From the NCBI GenBank assembly GCA_011009095.1, contig VTPC01000425.1:84434-148433 (forward strand): 64,000 nt of DNA, read 5' to 3'. Source of the stretch: Ignelater luminosus (taxonomy: Eukaryota; Arthropoda; Insecta; Coleoptera; Elateridae). The notes beneath the pieces were generated by a model, which saw only the letters and a list, made by a program, of their open reading frames with translations, was not told the DNA's origin and searched no databases. The translations under genes were made by a program, and so were the position numbers. Positions 48,501 through 59,761 of the stretch are shown piece by piece. The number at the start of each line of letters is the position of its first letter. Positions within the stretch are counted from its first letter, which is position 1.

Positions 48501-51500
48501 ACTACACATTAGAATAACTGATTATACTATTCACTTGGTAATTATTCCAATAAACAACTTATCGTTTCAACTTCAATAATAAGCAAAAGCTTTAAATGAA
48601 ACTAATACTCTGATAGCTAGTAGGTGGTTTATTACAAGAAAGTCTAAAACGCTAATTTTCACGTAAAAATTTGTAATGAAAAAAATTCTATTATGTCTGC
48701 AATATCTTGATTTTTAAAGAATATTGGATGAATCTGAAATCGATTTATTCTCATCGTTTTCTTCTTATTTATTAAGTGCTTGAAATGAAATTTTGTGTAT
48801 ATAAGTCATCATATTTGATGCACTTAGACACCAGCCAGAAGTGATGTCAATTTTCTTATTTTCAATTATACACTCTACAGTGGGTCCCAATTTCGATGCT
48901 CACTATTGGGATCTCGGAAATTGTAAGAGATACGAAGTTGGTTCAATTAGAATATTTTTGGCTATTTTGGAGATCAGTTTACTTATGCTTTTGTTTTTTC
49001 AAAAAAGTTCACGGCTTACCAGATATTTGCTAAAGACGAAATTATCTTATTTTTTTTTTAAGTGAAATATCTCAGGAACGAGCAAAGATAGAAAAAAACA
49101 GCAAAGAGGATGTTTTAGAGAATTTACTCCGAAACACAAAAAAATTATTTCGCAATTGTCTTTTGTTTTATTTCGGCGGTGAAAAGTAAATCCAAATTTT
49201 TTCTAATGGAACGCCTACTTGATTTCCTTCCATATTACTGAACTGCATGCCTTAAATGCTTTTCAGTGATACATTGTTTGACATGGCTATTCTTTTGTTT
49301 TACCCAGTTATGAAACGAAAATCATTTTTCATCGTAGTGTGCCATGATATCTAACACACAAAGTCGTGGAGTTTTATCAAAGAAATTCATTTGTTATGCA
49401 AAAATTGCTAAAACAAAATAAATAACTTTTATGGGGCATTAGATGCTATCTGTGAATGCTCAGTAAATTATCTTAAAAGCGTCTTTTGTTTTGTTTTGGC
49501 AATTGTTACATAACAAATGTAATTTATCTGACAAAAATCAATGATTTTCATATGTTTAAAGCCATGGCACACTAAGTGGCAAATGCTTTTTATTTAAAAA
49601 AAAAATAAGATAATTTCATTTTTAGCAAATATCTAGTAAGCCGTGAACTTTTTTGAAAAAACAAAAGCATAAGTAGACTGATCTCCAAAATAGCCAAAAC
49701 TTTTCTAATTTAACTGACTTCGTATCTCTTACAATTTCCGAGATCCCAATAGTGAACATCGAAATTGGAACACACTGTCTAGAGGGTCTCAATGGGAAGT
49801 GCAAACAGCCCGCCATTTGCTTATATTTTGAAATAGAGCTCTGAAACTTGAGATATTTGCCATTTTTCAACCAAGAAGAGTTTATTATCAACTTTATTGT
49901 TTTAAATGGCACCCTGTATATATTTATTCTACTTTAACTTTTGTTTCTGTTATGTCATTTGTGACATCTTGTTTTAAGATAACCTCAAAAATTCTCAATT
50001 TCCTAAAAGAGGACAAATCTACGCTGTAACTTGCAAAGAATGGTTGCTTTTCTTCTTCTTACCAATGCTACTTCTCGAAAAGAAAAGAAAAGGTTAACAT
50101 TGAAAATCTGCATTTGTTTTTACTTTCCTGCTCAATTTTCAGAGAAAAATGATACCAATTCGTTTTTTCACATTTTATTATTACTAAGGAAACTCAGTCT
50201 TATTCTCTTTCTAATAACCACATTTCTTTTATTATTTTTAAGATGGTGGTCTCTCAGTTTCCTTTATTGCCAACAATACTAACTGTAAAAGTCAATTGAG
50301 CAACTACTACTATTTTGAAAATAATAAAATAAAAACCTTAAGTCGTAAAATTGGTTTTATTATGTTTATTTGAAAAAAGAGTGGTATTAAAGAGGTAATG
50401 CCAGATTGGTAATATAAAATGCAATTAATGCAAACCAGGAAGATACTGGGTACATCCAATTCTACAAAAGCATCAATACCAACCAGGTTATGCTGGTAAT
50501 AACGAAAGCTAGCAAATTAAAATTCTATTTGTGATAACATTCTAAGAGATGGCAGTGCACAAAAATTCAATTTCGAAGTTGCAATTTCCTGAATTGTAAA
50601 TAATGAAAATTGATGCATTAGCACAATTTAGAATTGGACGCAGTTTTCAAAGTGGTTGTAAATGAACCTTAAGTCTTGAGGAGTTCTATTAGTGCTAAAA
50701 AACTGAGGGGTTGATAAAATGAGCAAGCACAGTTTCCTTTTTACAAGAAGCAACGTTCGTAATAAGAAGAAGAGCAACCATTCTTTGCAGTTTACTGGAT
50801 AGTTGACAAAAATCTTCAAAAAAAGAAAAAAATCATATGGTAGAGAAATTAAGCTTTTCAACGAACTCCGAAGGAGTCATTACTGAATTTGCGAAGTCTG
50901 TCTGTCTTGACTTCAGATTTGGATTCTACATCAAAAACTAAAGACCACATAGTATCTTCGTTTTTTGATAACTCTTTGAGAACATAGACAAAATGGCCGC
51001 CAAAAATTGAAAATTTTTTAAAAAATTTTTTTACTTTAGAATCGTATTCTACATCAAAAAATAAGACAAACGTATACTTTTAGTTTCTTGATATCACCTC
51101 GGAAAATTTGAAAAAGTAAGAAAAACATGAGTTCGTTGTGGTTATGGTTTGCATTCCCAGATTTTTTTTGAGGTTATCTTAAAACAAAATATCACAAATG
51201 ACATATTAATGGCAATAGAATTTAAAACAGAATCGAATTATTAAAAATATATATAGGATGCTAGTGAAAAGAATAAAGTTGACGCAACTTCTGCTAAAAC
51301 CAAAAGCAACCTTGAGCATTCTGTTTAGTCAAAAAATGGCAAATATGATATTTAAAACTCTATTTCAAATAGCTATTGTTTGCACTTCCCGTTGATACCC
51401 TGCATAGACGTTTTTTACTTATTTTGATTCACTCCGTATACCATGTAGTTTTATATTTTAAATCTAGCTTAAATTCTGAATTCATTAATGCCATAAATCT

Positions 51501-54500
51501 TGATGTTTTTTAACAATTTAATCTGAAGTGGCCATGAACCCTATAAATCGGTTATATATATCACTCAATAGCCAGCAGAGGAAAATAATTGTGCATCTGG
51601 AAGTCGTAATCAGCAAGCTATTTACTCTCAGATTTACAAACTAACTTAATTTTTTCAAATTGGCACATAGAAGGAAACCAGAACTCTCACAAACCGACTT
51701 CAATAGATAACTATTAACCCTTAGCTAAAACAAAACAATTATAATTTATAAAAGAAGTCCTGCAAGCTATCTAACTAGGTTTATCTTACGGAAACAAGAT
51801 TTTTACCTTGAAGAAATCTAACCTCATAAAATGCTCAGTCATAATACCAAAACAACAAATACTTTGCTTAGTTACTTTTTTAACTGTATTTTATGATTTT
51901 ACTGAATTCGAGCAAGTCTGTTTACAAAAATAAGCAAACATTTATCTTTCAGCAGCCATTTTGAACATGTTCCCAAGGTGATATCAAAAAAACTCTTATT
52001 TTTTGATGTAGAATACGATTCTAAAGTAAAAACAAACTTTTTGCAAATTTTTCCATTTCGGTGGCCATTTTGACCATGTTCCCAAAGAGATATCAAAAAA
52101 CAAAGACAATACATTGGCTTTAGTTTTTGATGTAGAATCCAAATCTGAAGTCAAAATTTAAAAAAGAAAATGACTTCACAAATTCAGTAACAACTCCAGA
52201 GGAGTTTGTTGAAAATATAGCTTTTCACTGATTACAAAAATTTCACCATTTATCTTTAGTGTTTTAGTAGTGAATTCATGGTAGCATAGGATAAATTAAT
52301 TTAGAACAGTTGGCCATGATAAGAAAAATGAAATCAATCATCAATTTGTATAATAATTATCTTTTGGTGAAGCCTGACCATAGCCACTTGAACAAGAGCA
52401 AACCAATGTGAATACTATGTAGGACATTGTAGGGTTAAGCCTAACATAAACCTGCCACAGGTGGCCTCTTAAAAGATAAAGTTTGATTGTGGGCCATATC
52501 ACAGGTAACTTGATGGAAGGCAAGGTCCAATCAGTTTGTCAGTTGTCCCCAAATGATTCTGTAGCTGCAGCTTAGAAAACTGCTCTCACTACTACCTTTG
52601 ATAGTACTGGCAAACTCAGTCTACAATCTAGATGTTGAATAAAATTCTTGGGAGCTTTTTTCAGCAGCATATTACTTTGTTCATTTAGGGAATCTGCTTG
52701 CATTATTTCAAAATGATACATTGTGCATGGTTCAATATTATATTGACAAACTTCTGAAACGCGACAGGTAAGGAAGTTGCTATCACACTCTGCTGTTGAA
52801 ATAAAAGTGCTAAACTGCCAACTTTTTCTTTCCACCAGTTTTATTACTTATTTTGTCAAACTAAAGTATCTCAGAGTTTTAAGTTTATGAAATATTTTAA
52901 AGGAAAAGGAAGGTTGAAAACGTGAAATTGTTATGATTCTCTCATTATTTAAGTTTAACTCTTTCTTTTTTTTTAATAAAACCTGATGACCTTATAACAA
53001 TTTTTCAAGAAATTCAATTAAAATAGACTTAATCTTTTAAGAAAGCAAATCCTGATTGATAGCTGAGGCAGCCACATCAATCTTTTCCCTAAGAAGGTTA
53101 AAAATAAGAAGAGCTCTTTAGCAAAACGATGCTTGTTCTTGAATGAGTTTTTCATTGTTTCTAATTTTTATATTCTTAACATATTTTGTTTCCCCACAAA
53201 TTGCTAGGTTTGCTGCAAAAAGGTCAGAACAAAAGAATAATTATCATATGCTTTCTTTTGTTTTATTAAGCTAACTGTGTGAAAAACTAATTTATCCTGC
53301 ACTACTAACACCCATACACCGATTCCTATTACTGATAAAATACCAAAATTTTAATAATCAATGTTCTGTTTAATAATCTCGGTACGCTTCCATTTGAAAA
53401 CATCAAATTATCTAAAATAAATCGTCTTTGTAAGTTTTCGTTGATGTACAATTACGCATTTCTGGTGTCTACAGAGTGATTTATAAGATTTATTAGATTT
53501 AATTGTAAAGAACATTAAATGTGCTCAGAATGTAATTTGAATATATAATTTATGTAAAATAAGAAGGTTCATGACATTTTGCGGTAAAACCAAAAGTACT
53601 GGTGACTATACACTCATGCATTTCAAAATATGATAAAAGATTAATAACCGAAATATATCTACAAAATCTCATTTCAATCCATTAGTAAATAAGAACAAAA
53701 AAAAAGAGATGAACCTGTTTTCAGATTCACTCGTTATATCAAATTTTAAAGTGATAATTGCAAGAGAACGAGAGATGCATTAAAACTGTGGCGCATTTAA
53801 TAATAACATACCTCCAATGTTGAAAACAGGATGTACACAAAGTGCCCTTCGGTGTCACCTGTGTGACCGTACAGTTGACTCCGCAGTTAGAACACGCACC
53901 ACCTTCACCCTGCACACATACAACAGTCATACTGACCATACCCAGAATAAAGAAAATTGAAAATCCAGATTTTTGATTTTTTTTTATCCAGGCATATTAG
54001 GCAGATGATGGATAAAATTATAATAATGATGATTACAGTTTTGTTAATTGATATAATTAAATACATGCATGATTACTGATTTTAATGATTACTATTGCAG
54101 GAATGATGTAATAGCATGCCCATACCATGATATTAATATTGAATTGCAAATCATCTACTGCATGCTATGTTTAATGAATTATTTGTTATTGCAAAATTCA
54201 AATTAGATCACTGACAATTTCTAAAAAACAACAAAATTGACAATGTTCTAATTCCTTCGTGATCTTCTCAATTTATCAGGAAGAAAACTAGCAATCATAA
54301 TGTGAACAATGAATGACGATGGTGATAAAAGCTGTACTAAAAAAATCAAGTGACGCATAAAAGAAAAAAAAAATAAGTTGATGATGTGATATGCTGAAGC
54401 ATATATTCAGTTGATTAACAGGTTCTGATACCTGGTTTCCATTTTCATCGCTTGTTCCAGAACGTGGAGGCGTGTCGCTCTTGCGCCTTATACCACGATG

Positions 54501-56128
54501 AATTGTCCACTTCTGCAAGATAATTTTATTTTCTACATATACATAAATACATCTGTTGTTGAATATACAGAAACCCCCATCAGCGTTTCACTTCAGTGAT
54601 AATATCCTAAAGATCTATTTTCTTTGATAATAAAATAGAAAAATCATGCTGGTGCATTAGGTATAAATTGAGTATAAAGCCCTCTAAATATAAAATATTA
54701 TTATGATAATACTGTATAAATAAATATTTCATGGTTGGCATCCTCGTTTAATTTTTCACGTAAATTATAGATGCCTTTGTGTTTTCATCCATAACCAAAC
54801 TATTACTCAAAAATTTTCAAAACAAAAGCAGCCTCATTCATTTTATAACATTAAATTGTTAATCTTTGGATTACAAGGAAGCAGAAGAGTAAACCACCTC
54901 ACTCTCACAACATTGCTTCGCGTTAAAATCTACTGCTTTAATCTTTCAGAATTATAATAAAAACACAACACAACATAACATATACACACACAACAAAGTA
55001 CCTATGCAAAGAAGAAAATATCTTGCGAACTCATGCTAAATTATAAATAATAATGCATGCAACTTTATCATCAAAATGAAATGGCTTTTGTGCTACACTT
55101 CATATTCATAATAATTAACATAAATAAAGTTTGTTTACCTTTTCATCATGATCTGAATCTTCATTCGATGCACCTTCTGATCCTGCTTCTGAAGGAGTAC
55201 CATCTTCACGCGTGGTGTTGTTTTTACGTGCTTGTTTATCCATTTGACTCGTACGCGAACGAATCTTTTTCCAACTATAGTAATATTTTACTAGACTTGC
55301 TATGGTTTTCTCCGGTAACTGAAATTGATAAATTTAAGTGTTTTTACATCATTCTGAAATTCAAATATGCCATCACAACATATCGTAAATCTTACCATCT
55401 GCCTAATTCGATGAAAACTTTTACCATGGAACTGAAACGCTTGTTCAAAAAGAACTTTGTCTTCAACCGACCATTCATCAGGAAACGGTGTGAAATTGGC
55501 CAAGTCTAATACAGCTCTATCAAGATCGTGTTTGTGCCAAAATAACATCCCTAAAGCTTGTTCACCATTATAACCATATTTGTCTTTCGCTAATGTTATA
55601 TAATCCTCTACTGCAATTCAAACACAATACTATTGTGAGTAAAATTCCAAAATAATGTCACTTTTTATCTTACATTTTGTATCGGGTATATCTGTTGTTG
55701 GAGACCATACTAAAAGTGCCCGATCAGCAAGCAATTCAGGTTTTCGAAGATTTTCTGGTGTTAACTCTGGACAAACGGCTTGATAGTCACGACCAACTCG
55801 TATTTTATCTGTTGGAACTACAACAAATTCAATAACAACAACTTAGTTTAAATTTTAACAGATTGCTGTAGGCCTAGAAAAAAAGTGTGGTTATCAAACG
55901 ATTTATTTTTGGATATCATTTAGAAACACATTATAACTTATTCATACCCTATTATTATTGAAAGAAAACCAATATTTATAAGTACTCTTTACGGATATGT
56001 TGACTCATAGGGGGCTTACCTGGACTCTCATCATCGCTAGATTCTGTCTGGACGTGTCCATTAGGGCTCGGCCCCCGGCTGCGCCGACCATTTCGAGCAT
56101 CTTCTCCATTTTTTGCAGCTAACACCAT
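45513..56128 (-). CDS. CoREST: CoREST (REST corepressor), eight exons
   Basis: CoREST is a nuclear scaffold that joins the LSD1/KDM1 demethylase to histone deacetylases and nucleosomes. Exons, minus strand: 56128-56020, 55817-55674, 55610-55396, 55318-55139, 54512-54432, 53909-53812, 46590-46394, 45950-45513; all GT-AG. The start [20 protein letters not shown] agrees with insect CoREST. ELM2 ([14 protein letters not shown], then [15 protein letters not shown]) occupies about residues 37-125, SANT1 ([20 protein letters not shown]) about 128-180, a GATA-like zinc finger (CSNC...CTSC) about 247-270, the linker ([15 protein letters not shown]) about 298-312 and SANT2 ([20 protein letters not shown]) about 376-430. 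Phases agree except in exon 46590-46394: it opens in frame as [11 protein letters not shown] but needs one base fewer in a C6 run (46525-46530) to continue as [10 protein letters not shown]. With that, the protein is 486 aa. A second acceptor at 46561 gives another possible in-frame isoform that skips the finger exon. Confidence 0.94.
46595..48860. other. CoREST intron, 3' part
   Basis: AT-rich intron sequence between the zinc-finger exon and the linker exon, with no extra exon or element terminus recognised. Confidence 0.5.
48870..49795. repeat. Long inverted repeat (foldback) in CoREST intron
   Basis: Bases 48872-49061 pair with 49592-49792 at roughly 90 per cent by eye; for example CACTATTGGGATCTCGGAAA on the left is mirrored by TTTCCGAGATCCCAATAGTG on the right. 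Inner segments also pair: CGTAGTGTGCCATG near 49335 with CATGGCACACTAAG near 49563, and CATTTGTTATG near 49389 with CATAACAAATG near 49511. The whole unit is therefore a nested hairpin about 0.9 kb long. The open frames in each arm are mirror images and not genes. Confidence 0.75.
49785..51410. repeat. Second inverted repeat in the same intron
   Basis: Left arm 49785-50000 (GGGAAGTGCAAACAG, GTCATTTGTGACAT, TTTTAAGATAACCTC) is mirrored at 51165-51405 (GAGGTTATCTTAAAA, ATCACAAATGAC, TTTGCACTTCCC). An inner pair joins about 50030-50085 (GCAAAGAATGGTTGC) to 50733-50785 (GCAACCATTCTTTGC). CACCCTGTATATA near 49912 and the ACCCTGCATA near 51408 resemble transposon termini. Confidence 0.65.
50860..52240. 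repeat. Tandem units in inverted arms
   Basis: Each arm (50865-51115 and 51960-52235) holds two units of about 115 bp around a core ATTCTACATCAAAAA with an AAAATGGCC motif. The second arm is the reverse complement (TTTTTGATGTAGAAT). This repeat overlaps the end of the preceding inverted repeat, so one interrupted the other. Confidence 0.65.
52245..53811. other. CoREST intron, 5' part
   Basis: AT-rich intron. About 52575-52640 (ACTACTACCTTTGATAGT, CAATCTAGA) is shared with 14825-14890, marking it as repeat-derived. Nothing else was recognised. Confidence 0.45.
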
Positions 56129-56430
56129 GATCTATTAAAATTTAAGAACGCACTTATGCACGCACTATTGTAAAGTTGATGGAAATTTTAACACAAATCT
56201 AACACTAGTACAGCTTATTTCAAACGTTTTGAACTGGATTATTAGACTAAATTTTGGTCTTCAAAGCACCGTAGTTTCCTTGTTTAGTTCGTCAGAATGC
56301 TGTTAGTGGCGTAGTTGTAGTTTTCCTTTTTATGGAAAACAAAATGGTTGACATTTAAATTTTCTAACCTCTATAACCAAACTAATAAATTGTTTTTGAT
56401 TTATTTAATGTAAGTTGTAAAAATACTACA
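56129..56430. promoter_or_regulatory. Shared divergent promoter region, CoREST and mRpL41
   Basis: Only 302 bp separate the start codons of CoREST (minus) and mRpL41 (plus), which are transcribed away from each other. The 5' UTRs and promoters of both genes must therefore be packed here, unless a noncoding first exon lies elsewhere. No clear TATA box was seen, as expected for broadly expressed genes. Confidence 0.6.
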
Positions 56431-57027
56431 ATGTCGTTTGTAAACGTAATTGCAAAACGAGGGATTTCTACAACAGCAATTTGTTATGGCAAAAGAAATT
56501 TTAAAAAGTTTCCCTTGTATGGTAAAAGAGGATCTCGAATATTTAAACAACAACAACATGAAAATCCAGATCCTGAATTACCAGATAATAGTAAGTGCAA
56601 AGGCTTCATTTGCAGTGAGATTCATGTACTTAATATATTTCAGAAAGAGGAGTACGTGAAATAGGGTATAAGGTTGGAGATAAATTTGTTACAATCCCAG
56701 AAATGGTTCCTGAATTAATAGTTCCTGATTTAACAGGTTTTAAGGTTTGATAGAATATAAAATTGCTTAAGTGCTTGTTTTAATGATTTTTTTATGTTTG
56801 ATATACAGTTAAAACCATATGTATCTTATCGTGCCCCAGATGTTGTACAATCAGAATTTACGGCCGAAGATTTATTTAATGTTGTTTATGCACCAAAGAT
56901 TATGAAGGACTTAAAAGAAGGAAAACTGAATGAGGATGGTAGTTCTAAAGAACCATCAAATGAAGAAAAATTGACACCTGAAAAAGCCTTAATAAGAGCT
57001 AGACAAACTGGTTCAGATATATTTTAA
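56431..57027 (+). CDS. mRpL41: Mitochondrial large ribosomal subunit protein L41, three exons
   Basis: Protein of the large mitochondrial ribosomal subunit. Exons 56431-56590, 56644-56744 and 56809-57027 join in phase to give 159 aa, close to the usual insect length of about 165. The N-terminus (MSFVNVIAKRGISTTAICYG) looks like a mitochondrial targeting peptide. KRNFKKFPLYGKRGSR follows, then KRGVREIGYKVGDKFVTIPE, then LIVPDLTGFKLKPYVSYRAP and a C-terminal RQTGSDIF, all family blocks in order. The donor of exon 2 (GTTTGA) is weaker than usual, but the frame and homology across it are clear. Introns are 53 and 64 bp. ATTAAA at 57089 is a likely poly(A) signal. Confidence 0.95.
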
Positions 57028-57133
57028 GTAATTTGCAACATTTAGTATATTTATTTTAGCACATTGTTTTTATATCCATTGCCATTATATTAAAGAGATA
57101 CTATTTATTTCCATTGTTTTGAACATTCTAATG

Positions 57134-57304
57134 CAGGGATGGGCAAGGGACCCCTCATGGGTGGAATTGGCTCGTATAACAACAAAACATGTTCATGTAT
57201 TTTTATTATTTTGATTAGATTTCTTCTTTAAAGGTGGTTTCTGCTGATAAACTTGCCTTTATAGGAACCAACGCAGTCTCTGGGGGCCCCATTGCCCATC
57301 CCTG
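57134..57304. mobile_element. hAT-type MITE, 171 bp
   Basis: It begins CAGGGATGGGCAA and ends with the complement TTGCCCATCCCTG, a terminus of hAT type. The 8 bp outside, TTCTAATG and CTCCAATT, agree at five positions, so the target duplication is decayed or uncertain. No coding capacity. A diverged relative lies at 14896-15030. It sits about 40 bp after the mRpL41 poly(A) signal. Confidence 0.8.
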
Positions 57305-57312
57305 CTCCAATT

Positions 57313-58270
57313 TGTCAGACTATTATATTATTATATACATTATACCTAGTGGTTTGAATATAAAACTATCTAAACAATTGTAATTCAATTAACACCAGAT
57401 GCTCACAAGCAAAATATACCTAACATTACAATTTAACGATTTAAGTTATAGATATTTAGAATTTTTGTTAGAATCAGTTTTGTCCGATGAGCATTTTCAA
57501 TGAAGATTACTACAACCAGTGCTCCAGATCCAGAGCTAATCTAAGCTGCAATGCTTATTATCATTCTAGTTGTAATAACCTTTTGTTTAAACATCTACAT
57601 ATGTGAATAAGCACTTTTTTATTAATAAATTGCCTTTATTGTATAGGCATTTATGAAAATTGAACCATGTTAACCTAATCAAAGTAATCATGGAAACAAT
57701 TGCATCCATCATAATCTGAGAATGATCAGATTAATCCAGGTGAATTTTCATAAATGCTTTAGTGGTAAAAGCTTATTTGAACCTTCAGTGGACTGGCGTC
57801 GTGAAAATATAAAACAGTTGAGCTGAGGTCTAGTTGGACCCCATGACAAAATGTTAATTTGTTGCTCACATTTAAATCATTATCATAGTGTGTCTAGAAG
57901 GACCCCAAGTTCGAAAAGACCATAAAATTAAAACAAATGAGCATTTATGTGAAACAATATAATAAGCTGGTGAGGAAACCACAAAGAAAAAAATAGATGA
58001 GCGGTGAACGCACATTCTATACAAAATTTGAAATCAGAAAAGTTACTTAAAATATCATGGCCTGGGGGTTCACATCTATTTTCCGTTGAAAGTTAAGGTT
58101 TTTGTTTGTTTTATTTGAAGTAAAGATTGTAACAGACAAACAAATAAATAAGTGTCCATGGCATATAGATGACGCTAAAATCATCAAATATGCCTTAGCC
58201 CACTATTTCTATTGTTAATTAACTTTAATCATAGGATTTATTTCTATAGATACAATGGGAAAGTTTCATG
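57313..58270. other. Intergenic, no gene recognised
   Basis: AT-rich sequence after the MITE with no exon, frame or terminus recognised. Confidence 0.45.
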
Positions 58271-58271
58271 T

Positions 58272-58764
58272 AAAAGCCGATTGACATTATCCTTTTTTCT
58301 ACCAATTTTTTTTAGGATCAAACCTGAATCTATTTTCATTCTAGAATAGAACCAAGGTTTGGCCATTTAACATGAAGTTTACAAAGTTCATTGAACAGTG
58401 CTGCCACACCAACCTACAAAGTCTTGCATGTTTTGCATTTTGTTTACCTTAACCTCAATTTATATCTCAGTTTTTATAAAAAGTTTGTGTTTAAAACCAA
58501 CAGATAAACAAATGAATAGCAGTTGGTTGTAAACACAAACTTTTTATAAAAACTGATATTTAAATTGAGGTTAAGATAAACAAAATGCAAAACGTGCAAA
58601 ACTTTGTAGGTTGGTGTGGTATAAATGAACTTGAGAAAATTATACTTCATGTTAAATGACCAAAACTTGGTTCGAAAGTAGGTTGTATTCTAGGATGAAA
58701 ATAGATTCAAGTATGATCCTAATAAGAAATAGATAGAAAAAAGGATAATGTCAGTCAGCCTTTA
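58272..58764. repeat. Long hairpin (foldback MITE), arms of about 230 bp
   Basis: Arm 58272-58502 and arm 58522-58764 are inverted copies around a loop of about 20 bases (AGATAAACAAATGAATAGCA). Matching pieces run the whole length: GACATTATCC/GGATAATGTC at the ends, AACCTACAAAG/CTTTGTAGGTT in the middle, and GTTTGTGTTTA against TAAACACAAAC at the tip. Differences are scattered substitutions and short indels. No coding frame. Confidence 0.9.
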
Positions 58765-58983
58765 TGACGATTTTTTAAAATAAAATGCGTTTAAGCTGCA
58801 CCAAAAGAAGGCACAAAGAATTGACAATAAATATTGACTTTAAATAATGTCTTAATTCTTGAAATACGCAGTAAACAATACGTAAATAAACCCAAATGTT
58901 TTCTGAATTTAGTTCAGCATTTTTGCCACCAGAACGCAATGCTTAGCTTGCATTGCCGAAAAAGCTATATTTGAAATTTTATA

Positions 58984-59279
58984 CCGTAAACTGGGGGTAC
59001 TTTGCACCGATTATAGCATTTATTTTATTCTAATTCCTATAAAAGATCATAATATTAATTAATGAACGAGTAAAGGTATTTATAGACAAAAGAAGGCAAG
59101 AACAAAATGCATTGTTGAAGCATTTATCTTTTAAAGACTGTTTTTATATATTTTTTAAAACAAGATTGGTACGAAGTATACCCAAGAAAGAGTATACTTT
59201 GCTCCATTTCAAAACAGTATGTTTTATACCTAGAAATATTGTAATGGTAAAGTTTCTCCATGTCAAATGAAACTATCCA
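58984..59279. repeat. Possible 3' terminus of the pogo-like element
   Basis: CCGTAAACTGGGGGTACTTT follows a TA and has the look of a transposon end. It lies downstream of the minus-strand pogo-like coding relic and could be its end, but the other end is outside the window so this cannot be tested here. A related GTATACTTTGCTCC piece is at 59192. Confidence 0.3.
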
Positions 59280-59761
59280 CCACCACAAGCTTTTTGGCAT
59301 TTTTAGTTTGCTTGTGCGATAAGTTTTAGTGCGATTAGAGGTTATCTCCTATGACAACGTTTTTGCCTTTGGCTTTCTTTAATTAGGAAGTAATATCATC
59401 TATATCAATCTATGAAGGTTTGAGATTCGAACCCTTCCAAGGACGTATTACTATATTGTGCACCTTTGGGACCATTTTCCGTCCAAGTGTCCCATATGTG
59501 GCTTGATTTATACACCACGTAAGGTGGTAGAACTTCTCCAGCAGCATTTCGATGCATTACATATACGTTCTGGATACTTCATACCGCGTTTAGTCAGAAC
59601 CTTTTTTAGGCCAAGGTTCTGTCAAGTTGGTCTCAGTATGTTTCAAATTTTGAATATATTTCTTCAATGTAGTCTCGTCCGAGGCAGCTTTACTGCGTTT
59701 AATATTGGATGCGAATCTAGCTGTTAAATCATGGTGACGTTTCACCAAAACTTGATCCATT

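Noticed and set aside
48841..49065. 74-codon frame and its mirror at 49622-49912
   Set aside because: They are the two arms of the foldback repeat read on opposite strands.
55057..55509. 150-codon frame on the plus strand
   Set aside because: Antisense to two CoREST exons and the intron between; a shadow of the real gene.
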